35,278 nt of DNA, from the NCBI GenBank assembly GCA_015058045.1, contig SVDC01000034.1:5167-40444 (forward strand), given 5' to 3'. The position numbers and the translations under genes are program-made. This DNA is from Cellulosilyticum sp. (lineage in GTDB: Bacteria; Bacillota; Clostridia; Lachnospirales; Cellulosilyticaceae). Below, piece after piece: positions 16,238 through 24,567 of this stretch (the first letter of the stretch is position 1; each line of letters begins with the position of its first letter). Below the pieces are notes generated by a model. That model saw only the letters and a program-made list of their open reading frames with translations, searched no databases and had not been told where the DNA came from.

Positions 16238-16716
16238 ATCACTTTCCTCCTTATATTTTATATTATGATATCTATGTACAGTCTATTTTTGTTTCATTAT
16301 TTGTAACTTAATTTCTTATAACGTAATATTATTACTTTTTCAGTAAGGCGTCAATATTATTTGAAATAATTAAAAATTTAACGATATCCATTGATTATCA
16401 TAGCTTTCGTTAATTTAGTAACAACCCTATTTTATCACTCTATGTCACAAATAAAAAAACTAAATCTTAACCAACTATAACTGATATATTTCACATTTAT
16501 ATGACTAAAATATACCTACTTTATATGAATTAAAATCTAGTTTTTATTTCTATTTCTTATGTAATTACACTTTTATACTACAGCAATATAAATTTACTGC
16601 TTATCTATTTTGTATAATTATGTAGATAATTCCTTAACACTTACCTATATCTTTCGCCCAATTATTTAACTCTTTTATGCTAGACTTAACTCAAATTCTA
16701 TTTAGGAGGAGTACCA
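16238..16716. other. Divergent AT-rich intergenic region
   Basis: No coding frame of note. Apart from the kduD promoter and palindrome, a TATAAT at about 16613 may be the -10 of the plus-strand gene at 16717, but I see no good -35. No catabolite-repression site with a full match was found. Confidence 0.4.
16323..16354 (-). promoter_or_regulatory. Candidate kduD promoter with overlapping palindromic operator
   Basis: TTGACG (16354-16349), 17 bases, TAATAT (16331-16326) on the minus strand. A perfect inverted repeat GTAATA-T-TATTAC (16323-16335) covers the -10 element, where a repressor such as the nearby IclR protein could act. The -10 is only fair, so this is tentative. Confidence 0.4.
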
Positions 16717-17292
16717 ATGAAGAAGTCTTTTATAGTAGTACTTTGCTATCTTTTAGCTATAATTTGCTTTGCTTACTTTCTACTGATAACCCCTCTCTCA
16801 AACACTCTAGAAGCCTCTACTATTAATCAAGTCAATGATGTTAAAAAACTAGAAAAAACAATGACTCAACTTAGTACTCAAATTGATACACTTCATGCTG
16901 ATTTAAATTCCTCCAAGGCTTCCCTTAATCAATGTGAGCAATATCTAGACAAGATGGAAGCTGTCTTAATTGATTACTACATAGATAAACTAAGTGATTC
17001 TACATATATTCATACTTATAATGGATCATACATTTACTATACAGCGGCTGAAAATCTAGGTCAGATTGGTAAAGCCGCCATTCCAAAGCTTATTAAACAA
17101 TTAGATACTTCTGATGACTATACACGTACCCTTGTACTTTATGCACTACTATTAGCTTCACAGGATGATACAGTAAAAGCATTTGCAGGCAATGACTATA
17201 TAAAAGTTAATTTAGATTTTGATGTTAAAAGTCACCCTCAAGCAATAGAAACTGCACGCATATGGTGGGACAAGTATCAGTCCTACTTCTAA
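16717..17292 (+). CDS. Membrane-anchored hypothetical protein with coiled coil and HEAT-like helices
   Basis: A protein of 191 residues. Residues 4-28 form one hydrophobic helix (SFIVVLCYLLAIICFAYFLL) without a lipobox or clear cleavage site, so it is probably an N-terminal anchor with the rest outside the cell. Residues about 38-80 (VKKLEKTMTQLSTQIDTLHA) have coiled-coil spacing. The C-terminal half contains AAENLGQIGKAAIPKLIKQL followed by TRTLVLYALLLASQDD, which resembles a HEAT repeat pair. AGGAGG lies 7 bases before the ATG, and a strong terminator follows. It stands alone, divergent from kduD. The family and function are unknown to me. Confidence 0.72.
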   Translation: MKKSFIVVLCYLLAIICFAYFLLITPLSNTLEASTINQVNDVKKLEKTMTQLSTQIDTLHADLNSSKASLNQCEQYLDKMEAVLIDYYIDKLSDSTYIHTYNGSYIYYTAAENLGQIGKAAIPKLIKQLDTSDDYTRTLVLYALLLASQDDTVKAFAGNDYIKVNLDFDVKSHPQAIETARIWWDKYQSYF

Positions 17293-17363
17293 ATTTATTA
17301 AGCATCTCTTCATGACTTAACTCATTTTGTCTGTATCATAAAAACTTTTGTTTACAACGTAAC

Positions 17364-17396
17364 AAAAAAGACGCTACAAGAAGTAGCGTCTTTTTT
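17364..17396. terminator. Bidirectional terminator between the hypothetical gene and glnN
   Basis: A 14-bp stem AAAAAAGACGCTAC with its complement and a 5-base loop; A6 and T6 at the ends make it work in both directions. Confidence 0.92.
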
Positions 17397-17411
17397 GGAG
17401 TATTTATGTGA

Positions 17412-19499
17412 TTATACGTAGAAGAGTAGGTCTACGTATGTTGGGAATGGCCAATTAGCTGATGATACCATTGTCTCTAACTCATCTGATACCATTCTTA
17501 ATGTTTGCATTGCTTCAAGTACATAATCTCTATAGTATTTAGCAATTTCTAACTCACTATTATTATTTTTAGCATCAAGTACAACTTTATCTAATTCTTC
17601 AATCTTACTCATTAATGATTCTGTAAGATTAGATAATTTCACTGCATATGCTTGCTCTTTTTCAACACTTATATTTAATCCAAGCTCTTGTTTAACTTTA
17701 AGTGTCTCAAAGACTGATTTATTATAATTTAAAATAGCTGGTAAAATTTCTTTTTTAGCCATATCTAGCATGGTTAATGCTTCGATATTAATTGTTTTAG
17801 AATAGTTTTCTAATAAAATTTCACAACGAGATCTAACTTCAGTTTCGCTTAAAATACCATGCTTCTTAAATACTTTGATAGCTTCTTCTGATTCAAATGC
17901 TGGTATTGCATCAACAGATGTCTTTAAATTATGAAGTCCACGTCTTTCAGCTTCTTTAACCCATTCTTCACTATAGTTATTACCATTAAAGATAATTCTC
18001 TTGTGATTTTTCATGGTATCTCTAATGATTTCCATAACTGCTACATCCATATCATCTCTTGTATCTAAGATATCTGCAAACTTTTGTAATTCCTCAGCAA
18101 CAATTGTGTTAAGTACAATATTAGCACTTGCAATAGATGCTGATGAACCTAAACTACGGAATTCAAATTTATTTCCTGTAAATGCAAATGGAGAAGTTCT
18201 GTTACGATCTGTTGTATCTTTCACAAATTTAGGAAGTGCATCTACACCAGTTTCCATAAATTGTTTTTTCACTGCTTGAGCTTCTTCCCCATTTTCAATT
18301 GCTTCTAAGATTCCTGTTAATTCATCACCTAAGAACATAGAAATAATAGCTGGAGGGGCTTCATTAGCACCAAGTCTATGGTCATTTCCTGCACTAGCAA
18401 CTGATACTCTAAGTAAATCTGCATATTCATCTACTGCTTTAATAACCGCTGCTAAGAACAATAAAAACTGTGTATTGTCTTTTGGTGATTTACCTGGTTC
18501 AAGAAGGTTTTCCCCATCACTTGTAGACATTGCCCAGTTATTATGTTTACCTGATCCATTCACTCCTGCAAATGGCTTCTCATGAAGTAAGCAAATGAGA
18601 TTGTGTCTTTTAGCTACTTTTTTCATCATTTCCATTGTAAGTTGGTTATGATCTGTAGCAAGGTTTGTTGTTCCGAAAATAGGAGCAAGCTCATGTTGAC
18701 AAGGCGCAACTTCATTATGCTTTGTTTTTGCTAAAATACCAAGTTTCCAAAGTTCTTCATCAAGATCTTTCATATACTCTGATACTCTTGTTCTAAGATG
18801 TCCGAAGTAGTGATCATCCATTTCTTGTCCTTTTGGAGGCTTTGCACCAAAAAGTGTTCTTCCTGTAAGGATAAGGTCCTTACGTTGTTTATACATTGCT
18901 CTATCTACTAAGAAATACTCTTGCTCTGCCCCAACTGTTGTCGTAACTCTTGTTACATTTTTCCCGAATTTAGCAAGAATTCTTTTTGCTTGTTTATCAA
19001 TAGCTTCCATTGAACGAAGGAGTGGTGTCTTCTTATCAAGCACCTCCCCACCATATGAACCAAAAGCTGTTGGAATATATAATGTACCATCTTTTACAAA
19101 GGCATATGATGTTGGATCCCATGTTGTATACCCACGCGCTTCAAATGTAACACGAAGACCTCCTGATGGGAATGAAGATGCATCAGGTTCCCCTTTAATA
19201 AGTTCTTTTCCCGAAAACTCCATAATTACTTTTCCATGCTCAACTGGTGAAATAAATGCATCATGCTTTTCAGCAGTAATTCCTGTCATTGGTTGGAACC
19301 AATGTGTATAATGTGTTGCACCCTTTTCAATTGCCCAATCTTTCATTGCTGTTGCTACGACATCAGCAATCTCTCTACTAACTTCTTTTCCCTCAGCCAT
19401 TGTTTTCTTTAAAGCTTTAAAAACAGCCTTTGGTAGTCTTGCTTGCATTACAGATTCATTAAAAACATTACATCCAAAAATTGCACTTACATCTGACAT
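17412..19499 (-). CDS. glnN: Glutamine synthetase type III
   Basis: Makes glutamine from glutamate, ammonia and ATP. The 695-residue protein is far larger than type I enzymes and has GSIII-specific blocks: [17 protein letters not shown] at the start, [12 protein letters not shown], and the catalytic-core stretches [16 protein letters not shown] and NGSGKHNNW. The open frame extends to 19517, but those codons contain the AGGAGG ribosome site; the ATG at 19499, 9 bases from it, is the start. It lies 74 bases downstream of aspS with no clear terminator between, so it may be the last gene of the gatCAB-aspS unit, which consumes glutamine. A type I glutamine synthetase gene is at 31168. Confidence 0.96.
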   Translation of the reverse strand: MSDVSAIFGCNVFNESVMQARLPKAVFKALKKTMAEGKEVSREIADVVATAMKDWAIEKGATHYTHWFQPMTGITAEKHDAFISPVEHGKVIMEFSGKELIKGEPDASSFPSGGLRVTFEARGYTTWDPTSYAFVKDGTLYIPTAFGSYGGEVLDKKTPLLRSMEAIDKQAKRILAKFGKNVTRVTTTVGAEQEYFLVDRAMYKQRKDLILTGRTLFGAKPPKGQEMDDHYFGHLRTRVSEYMKDLDEELWKLGILAKTKHNEVAPCQHELAPIFGTTNLATDHNQLTMEMMKKVAKRHNLICLLHEKPFAGVNGSGKHNNWAMSTSDGENLLEPGKSPKDNTQFLLFLAAVIKAVDEYADLLRVSVASAGNDHRLGANEAPPAIISMFLGDELTGILEAIENGEEAQAVKKQFMETGVDALPKFVKDTTDRNRTSPFAFTGNKFEFRSLGSSASIASANIVLNTIVAEELQKFADILDTRDDMDVAVMEIIRDTMKNHKRIIFNGNNYSEEWVKEAERRGLHNLKTSVDAIPAFESEEAIKVFKKHGILSETEVRSRCEILLENYSKTINIEALTMLDMAKKEILPAILNYNKSVFETLKVKQELGLNISVEKEQAYAVKLSNLTESLMSKIEELDKVVLDAKNNNSELEIAKYYRDYVLEAMQTLRMVSDELETMVSSANWPFPTYVDLLFYV

Positions 19500-19573
19500 A
19501 TCTAAACTCCTCCTCATATAACTATCTTTTTTACCTAGATATTTCTTTCAAATGTTTTCTGTTTTATAAGCTA

Positions 19574-20890
19574 TTATGGTTCAAGACGATGTACATCTCT
19601 TGGAAACATACTTGCTTCCCTTACATTTTGTAAGTCTAATAGTTTCATGACAAACCTCTCTAGTCCAATACCAAGTCCGCCATGAGGTGGCATACCATAT
19701 TTATGAATACTTAAATAAGACTTTAAGTCATCTGGATTTATACCCATCTCCTGCATTTTTTCAACTTGTTCATGATAATCATGAATCCTTTGACCACCTG
19801 TTGTAATTTCTAATCCCCTAAAAAGTAAATCAAAGCTTAATGCAAATCGACTATCTTCCTTATCATTCATTGCATAGAATGGACGCTTAGAAGATGGAAA
19901 ATGGGTAATAAATAAGAATTCACTTCTCCAATGCTCTTTAGCATAATCACATAATACAACCTCATCCTCAGGCTCTAAATCATACTTACTTTTTCCATCC
20001 TTATTATTTATTAATTTTAAAGCTTCTATAAAAGTAATGGATGGAATGGTATCAATATCTGGAAGTTTTGCATCTAATATTTCTAAATAATACTTACAAT
20101 GTTGACTTAAGTATTGTATCACATATTTAAGCATTGCGGCTTCCATTTTCATAATATCATACATGCTATTAATATAACCCATTTCAAAGTCTAATCCAAT
20201 ATATTCATTTAAATGTCTTGAAGTATTGTGCTTTTCAGCACGATATACAGGTGCTATTTCAAATACTCTATCAAAGAAAGCCACACAAGTCTGCTTATAA
20301 AATTGTGGACTTTGTGCCAAAAAAGCATCTTGATTAAAGTAATCTAACTTAAAAATATTTGCTCCACCTTCCGCCCCAGCTGCTACTATTTTAGGTGTGT
20401 GCACTTGTGTAAATCCTTGTTTTTCCATAAATTCTCTAAATCCTGAAACAACGCCTTCTTGAATTTTGAAAATAGCCTTTTCTCTAGGATTTCTCAGAGC
20501 TACTGAACGGTTATCTAGATTGGCTTCCAGTCCACATCCAATTTTCTTATGTCCTACATTTAATGGATAATCTGCTACAGGTTGGCTTAATACTTTAAAG
20601 CTCTCTAAAGATAATTCAAATCCTAGATTTGCCCGATCATCAAGTCTTAGATACCCTTTTGCAGTAATGTAACTTCCTATTCTAATCTCATCTAGTGAGT
20701 TAATACATTTTCCTTCCTCATAGATGGTTTGAATCAAGTATTTACCTGTTCTTAAAATTATAAATGCAAATCCACTCATGCTTCTAATTTTATGAACACA
20801 CGCATCTATCGACACTAATTCTTCTGGATTTTGTTTAATATACTCCACATCTAACTCTTTAATTAAATCCACGCCAGCTATTTGCTCCAT
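19574..20890 (-). CDS. aspS: Aspartyl-tRNA synthetase, archaeal type, probably non-discriminating
   Basis: A class IIb synthetase of 438 residues, much shorter than the usual bacterial AspRS of about 590 because it lacks the GAD insertion. An OB-fold anticodon domain comes first, then the catalytic core with HTPKIVAAGAEGGANIF, QSPQFYKQ, FEIAPVYRAEKHNTSRHLNEY (motif 2) and GLGIGLERFVMKLLDLQNVREASMFPRD (motif 3). The directly upstream gatCAB genes suggest that it charges tRNA-Asn with Asp for later amidation; that specificity is inference. AsnRS of the same subclass is the main alternative, but motif 3 ending in FPRDVHRLEP fits AspRS. AAAGGAG lies 6 bases before the ATG. The gap to gatB is 49 bases. 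Confidence 0.88.
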   Translation of the reverse strand: MEQIAGVDLIKELDVEYIKQNPEELVSIDACVHKIRSMSGFAFIILRTGKYLIQTIYEEGKCINSLDEIRIGSYITAKGYLRLDDRANLGFELSLESFKVLSQPVADYPLNVGHKKIGCGLEANLDNRSVALRNPREKAIFKIQEGVVSGFREFMEKQGFTQVHTPKIVAAGAEGGANIFKLDYFNQDAFLAQSPQFYKQTCVAFFDRVFEIAPVYRAEKHNTSRHLNEYIGLDFEMGYINSMYDIMKMEAAMLKYVIQYLSQHCKYYLEILDAKLPDIDTIPSITFIEALKLINNKDGKSKYDLEPEDEVVLCDYAKEHWRSEFLFITHFPSSKRPFYAMNDKEDSRFALSFDLLFRGLEITTGGQRIHDYHEQVEKMQEMGINPDDLKSYLSIHKYGMPPHGGLGIGLERFVMKLLDLQNVREASMFPRDVHRLEP

Positions 20891-20939
20891 GAAATACTCC
20901 TTTCCGGCATTCTCTGAAAACTTCTTTTGCTAAGTTATT

Positions 20940-22391
20940 TTATTTTAATGAACACCTTAGCTTATTAAGTTTTTCTTCAAGTATGCCTTTAATTGTTTTA
21001 GGATTAGCCCTTCCAGCAAGTCTTTTTGTACACTGCCCCATCAGAAATCCAAATAATTTATCCTTACCAGCTAAATATCCTTCAACTTCTTCTTTAAATT
21101 CATCTACTACGCCTATAACCACTTCATTAATTGCACTCGTATCACTATTCATTAAGAAACCTTGTTCTTTTGCAATAACTTGTGGCGCTTTTTTGTCATC
21201 AATCATTAATTTAAGAATAGCTTTAGCATTATTTCTATTCACTACTTCCTCTTCAGTCATTTTTACAAGTGTTGCAAATTCTTCTGCTGTAAATGGTATT
21301 TCATCACCTTTTAACTCACCTTCATTAATATACTTAAGAAGTTCTACTACAACGAAATTTGCTACTGCTTTATGGTTTGGATAATAGACTACTGCTTCAT
21401 TATAGAAGTCTGATATTGCCCTATCTGCTACTAGAATTTTTACATCTGCTTTGCCTAATTCATACTCGTTTAAGTAGGTATCTACTCGTTCATCAATCAG
21501 GATTGGCATTTCATTTTTAATTTTTTCAATCTCATCATCTGAAATAACTACAGGAATAATATCTGGTTCTTTAAAATACCTATAATCATCTGCATTTTCT
21601 TTACTACGCATAGATTGTGTAATGCCTCTATTGTCATTAAACTTTCTAGTTTCTTGAACCACTACATCACCTGCATCAAGAATTTTACCTTGTCTTTCAA
21701 TTTCATAGTCAATAGCCCTTACAATAGCTTTAAGTGAGTTTAAATTCTTAATTTCTACTTTTGTCCCTAATTGAATTGATTCAGGGCGTTTAAGTGAAAC
21801 ATTAACATCCGCCCTCAGTGAACCTTCCTCCATACGGCATAAGCTCACATCTGCATATTGAAGTAATCCTGCAACCTTTTCAATATAGGCTCTAGCCTCC
21901 TCTGCTGAGGACATATCTGGCTCAGATACAATTTCAAGAAGTGGTACACCACAACGATTGTAATCCGCTAAACTTGTATTTTCGATTTGATCATGAATTA
22001 ACTTTCCTGCATCTTCTTCAATATGTGCATGATGAATACGAATGTATTTTTCACCAGCATCTGTTTCTATCTTTATTTTCCCTGCTTTACAAATGGGTAA
22101 ATCAAATTGTGATATTTGATAGGCCTTTGGTAAATCAGGATAGAAATAATTCTTTCTATCAATCTTTGTATATTGCCCTACACCACAATTTAATGCTAGT
22201 GCAGCTTTAACCCCATATTTAACTACTTGCTTATTTAATACTGGTAATGTTCCTGGAAGTCCTATACATACAGGACAACATCTTGTATTTTGCTCTCCAC
22301 CAAAGTCTACCTCACAAGAACAAAAAATCTTGGTTTTAGTAAGTAGTTGGGCATGTATTTCAAGTCCTATAACTGGTACATAGTGGCTCAT
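20940..22391 (-). CDS. gatB: Asp/Glu-tRNA amidotransferase subunit B
   Basis: The kinase-like and tRNA-binding subunit of GatCAB, which phosphorylates misacylated Asp-tRNA-Asn or Glu-tRNA-Gln before amidation. YVPVIGLEIHAQLLTKTKIFCSC opens the catalytic cradle. The zinc ligands are in CSCEVDFGG and RCCPVCIGLPG, and KNYFYPDLPKAYQISQ, HIEEDAGKLIHD and DYRYFKEPDIIPV are family blocks. The C-terminal YqeY-like tail is complete (GQCTKRLAGRANPKTI). The protein is 483 residues. A GTG at 22400 is in frame, but AGTAGG lies 8 bases before the ATG at 22391, which I take as the start. It follows gatA by 18 bases. Confidence 0.97.
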   Translation of the reverse strand: MSHYVPVIGLEIHAQLLTKTKIFCSCEVDFGGEQNTRCCPVCIGLPGTLPVLNKQVVKYGVKAALALNCGVGQYTKIDRKNYFYPDLPKAYQISQFDLPICKAGKIKIETDAGEKYIRIHHAHIEEDAGKLIHDQIENTSLADYNRCGVPLLEIVSEPDMSSAEEARAYIEKVAGLLQYADVSLCRMEEGSLRADVNVSLKRPESIQLGTKVEIKNLNSLKAIVRAIDYEIERQGKILDAGDVVVQETRKFNDNRGITQSMRSKENADDYRYFKEPDIIPVVISDDEIEKIKNEMPILIDERVDTYLNEYELGKADVKILVADRAISDFYNEAVVYYPNHKAVANFVVVELLKYINEGELKGDEIPFTAEEFATLVKMTEEEVVNRNNAKAILKLMIDDKKAPQVIAKEQGFLMNSDTSAINEVVIGVVDEFKEEVEGYLAGKDKLFGFLMGQCTKRLAGRANPKTIKGILEEKLNKLRCSLK

Positions 22392-22409
22392 TCTTATCAC
22401 CTACTCTTT

Positions 22410-23861
22410 CTATAAACTAGGACTTTTTATTGTAAAATCTTTTTCAAATGCATGTGCTACGCCGAGTACCTTTGCATCATCAAAGGCTTTACCCACTATG
22501 GACATACCAATTGGCATATTGTCCTCTTTACTATAACCACATATGGTATTAACTGCCGGTAATCCCGCAATATTAACGGTTACTGTACAAATATCAGCTA
22601 AATACATTTTCACTGGATCATTGTAGGTATCACCTATCTTATAGGCTGTTGTAGGTGCTGTTGGTGTAATCATTACGTCACAACTCTCAAAGATTCTTGC
22701 ATATTCTTCTTTAATCTTTTCCCTCATATAGAGTGCTTTTTTATAATATGCATCGTAATATCCACTTGAAAGGGCATAGGTTCCAAGAAAAATTCTTCGT
22801 TTTACTTCATTGCCAAAGCCTTCCTTACGTGTACGCATAATACGCTCTTCATAAGTCTTAGATTTAGGTGTACAGTATCCAAATTTGATACCATCATATC
22901 TAGAAAGATTTGAACTTGCTTCTGCAGATGAAAGAAGGTAATAAGTTGGAATCGCATATTTTAAAGTAGGTAATGACACCTCTACAATTTCGGCTCCCAT
23001 TTCTTCATATTTCTTAACTGCTTTAAGAACTACATCTTTAATTTCTTCATCAATACCTTGCCCAAAGAATTCCTTTGGTAAGGCAATTTTAAGTCCCTTA
23101 ATCTTTCTATCTAATTCGCTTGTAAAGTCTATGTTATTTCTTGATGATGTACCATCATGCACATCCCAACCAGAAATAACATTCAAAACCTCTGCACACT
23201 CTCTACTACTTTTAGCAAGAGGACCTATTTGATCTAATGAACTTCCAAATGCCATTAAACCATATCTAGAAACTGCTCCATAGGTAGGTTTCATCCCAGT
23301 TACTCCGCAGAATGCTGCTGGCTGTCTAATAGAACCACCAGTATCTGAACCTAGGGTAATAACAGCTAATCTAGCCGCCATAGCAGCCGCGCTCCCACCT
23401 GAAGAGCCTCCTGGCACTCTTGTTAAATCATAAGGATTTTTTGTTTTTTTATAATAAGAGGTCTGCGTTGAACCTCCCATTGCAAATTCATCCATATTAA
23501 GCTTCCCAAGTATAACCGCATCTTGTTCCTTTAATTTTTCAATAACTGTCGCGCTATACGGTGGTATAAAATTATATAACATTTTAGAAGCACAAGTTGT
23601 GAGAACACCTTCTGTACAAATGTTATCTTTAATACCTATTGGAATGCCTGTTAGTACTCTTGATTTTCCTTCTGAAATTATTTTATCTGCCTTCTGAGCT
23701 GCTATAATTGCTTCTTCTTTACAAACAGTAATATAACTTTCAACTTGGCAGTCCAATTCTTTAATTCTATCTAGGTAATATTGTGTTAACTCTACAGATG
23801 ATATTTGTTTTTCATCTAGCATCTGTCTAAGCTTAAATAGACTCATATCACATAGTTCCAT
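22410..23861 (-). CDS. gatA: Asp/Glu-tRNA amidotransferase subunit A
   Basis: The amidase subunit that releases ammonia from glutamine or asparagine and passes it to GatB. The protein is 483 residues. The Ser-cis-Ser-Lys triad is visible as Lys78 (GIPIGIKDNIC), Ser153 (VPGGSSGGS) and Ser177 (GSDTGGSIRQPAA), one residue below the Staphylococcus aureus numbering. A strong AGGAGGGG lies just before the ATG. It follows gatC by 14 bases and precedes gatB by 18 bases. Confidence 0.97.
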   Translation of the reverse strand: MELCDMSLFKLRQMLDEKQISSVELTQYYLDRIKELDCQVESYITVCKEEAIIAAQKADKIISEGKSRVLTGIPIGIKDNICTEGVLTTCASKMLYNFIPPYSATVIEKLKEQDAVILGKLNMDEFAMGGSTQTSYYKKTKNPYDLTRVPGGSSGGSAAAMAARLAVITLGSDTGGSIRQPAAFCGVTGMKPTYGAVSRYGLMAFGSSLDQIGPLAKSSRECAEVLNVISGWDVHDGTSSRNNIDFTSELDRKIKGLKIALPKEFFGQGIDEEIKDVVLKAVKKYEEMGAEIVEVSLPTLKYAIPTYYLLSSAEASSNLSRYDGIKFGYCTPKSKTYEERIMRTRKEGFGNEVKRRIFLGTYALSSGYYDAYYKKALYMREKIKEEYARIFESCDVMITPTAPTTAYKIGDTYNDPVKMYLADICTVTVNIAGLPAVNTICGYSKEDNMPIGMSIVGKAFDDAKVLGVAHAFEKDFTIKSPSL

Positions 23862-23875
23862 ATTACCCCTCCTAA

Positions 23876-24160
23876 CTACTCCATAATCTTTGGTACTACG
23901 AAAAAACCATCTTTTTTATGAGAAGCATTTGTAAGAAGTAGAGCTCTATTGTATGACTCTATAATTTGATCTTCTCGGAGGCTCTCAAGATCTACGCCTT
24001 TGCCATTTAGATTGATATCATCTTCAATACTAATCTCATTTATGGCATCCATTAGGTCTACTATTGCGCTCATTTCAGATACTAGATTTTCTTTTTCAGC
24101 TTCCTCTATTTCAATCTTTGAGAGATTTGCTAAATAAGTAATTAACTCTGTATCTAACAT
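23876..24160 (-). CDS. gatC: Asp/Glu-tRNA amidotransferase subunit C
   Basis: A 94-residue small subunit that holds GatA and GatB together. ELITYLANLSKIEIEEAEKE is the usual N-terminal helix (consensus about hLA.L..l...E...), and the C-terminal ILLTNASHKKDGFFVVPKIM matches the end of the family (A...dg.f.VPk). AGGTG lies 7 bases before the ATG. It is the first gene of gatC-gatA-gatB-aspS and probably glnN. Its leader of over 200 nt contains a terminator close to the promoter. Confidence 0.95.
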   Translation of the reverse strand: MLDTELITYLANLSKIEIEEAEKENLVSEMSAIVDLMDAINEISIEDDINLNGKGVDLESLREDQIIESYNRALLLTNASHKKDGFFVVPKIME

Positions 24161-24217
24161 GTTCTATCACCTACCTACTCTTATACTCCAAATTTTCACG
24201 ACTTAAATTTACTACTT

Positions 24218-24250
24218 TACAATTGTTTTCAAAAAGTTATCTGTGTTATG
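24218..24250 (+). repeat. Shared bipartite element, copy in the gatC leader
   Basis: Read on the plus strand: TACAATTGTTTTCAAAA then GTTATCTGTGTTATG. It matches the gltB-leader copy at 30757-30797 at 30 of 32 aligned positions with an 8-base gap between the blocks. It lies on the strand opposite to gatC, 58-90 bases before gatC. Confidence 0.6.
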
Positions 24251-24280
24251 CCTTGTGCTATGGTCTACTCCTAACACAAG
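24242..24280 (-). ncRNA. Leader segment with two mutually exclusive hairpins before gatC
   Basis: In the minus-strand RNA, CTTGTG (24280-24275) can pair with CACAAG (24257-24252), or TGTGTTA (24278-24272) can pair with TAACACA (24248-24242). The 5' arms overlap, so only one forms at a time. The 3' arm of the second lies in the shared element. Function is not known. Confidence 0.35.
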
Positions 24281-24301
24281 ATTGATTAATAAAAACATTA
24301 A

Positions 24302-24367
24302 TAGCAAAAAATAAAGGCGCTAACAATCTGCATATTACTATGCATTAATTGTTAGCGCCTTTGCTAC
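24302..24367 (-). terminator. Strong hairpin terminator in the gatC leader
   Basis: AAAGGCGCTAACAAT (24313-24327) pairs perfectly with 24348-24362, with an inner TGCATA/TATGCA stem and an outer TAGCAAA/TTTGCTA. On the minus strand it ends in TTTATTTTTT. It is about 20 bases downstream of the likely start site of the gatC promoter, so it could be an attenuator or the end of a short RNA. It may also stop read-through from gltD. Confidence 0.8.
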
Positions 24368-24387
24368 AACGTTATTTATTTTCTCTT

Positions 24388-24416
24388 ATTATATATCGCT
24401 TATCATCAAGTTGCAA
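24388..24416 (-). promoter_or_regulatory. Promoter of the gatC leader
   Basis: TTGCAA (24416-24411), 17 bases, perfect TATAAT (24393-24388) on the minus strand, 228 bases before gatC and immediately before the strong hairpin. Confidence 0.65.
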
Positions 24417-24567
24417 CAAAAAAATAAATTTTCTAAATTTTATTTTTCACTTATAGTATCTTTAAAGATATTTGTACTGTATGCAATACACTTTATTTCT
24501 ATACATATATATTACGCTTAGATACAATCTTTATATGCTAAAGGGGTTATCTTGGTTCATATTGTTT

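Larger units (their letters stand above)
24161..24567. other. Intergenic region between gltD and gatC
   Basis: No coding sequence seen. It holds the gatC promoter, terminator hairpin, alternative hairpins and shared element listed separately. The 150 bases next to gltD (24417-24567) are AT-rich with no structure I can support. No T-box motif is present. Confidence 0.5.

Noticed and set aside
24161..24567. T-box or known riboswitch for the gat operon
   Set aside because: No T-box core (AGGGTGG) or other known aptamer consensus could be found in the leader on the minus strand.
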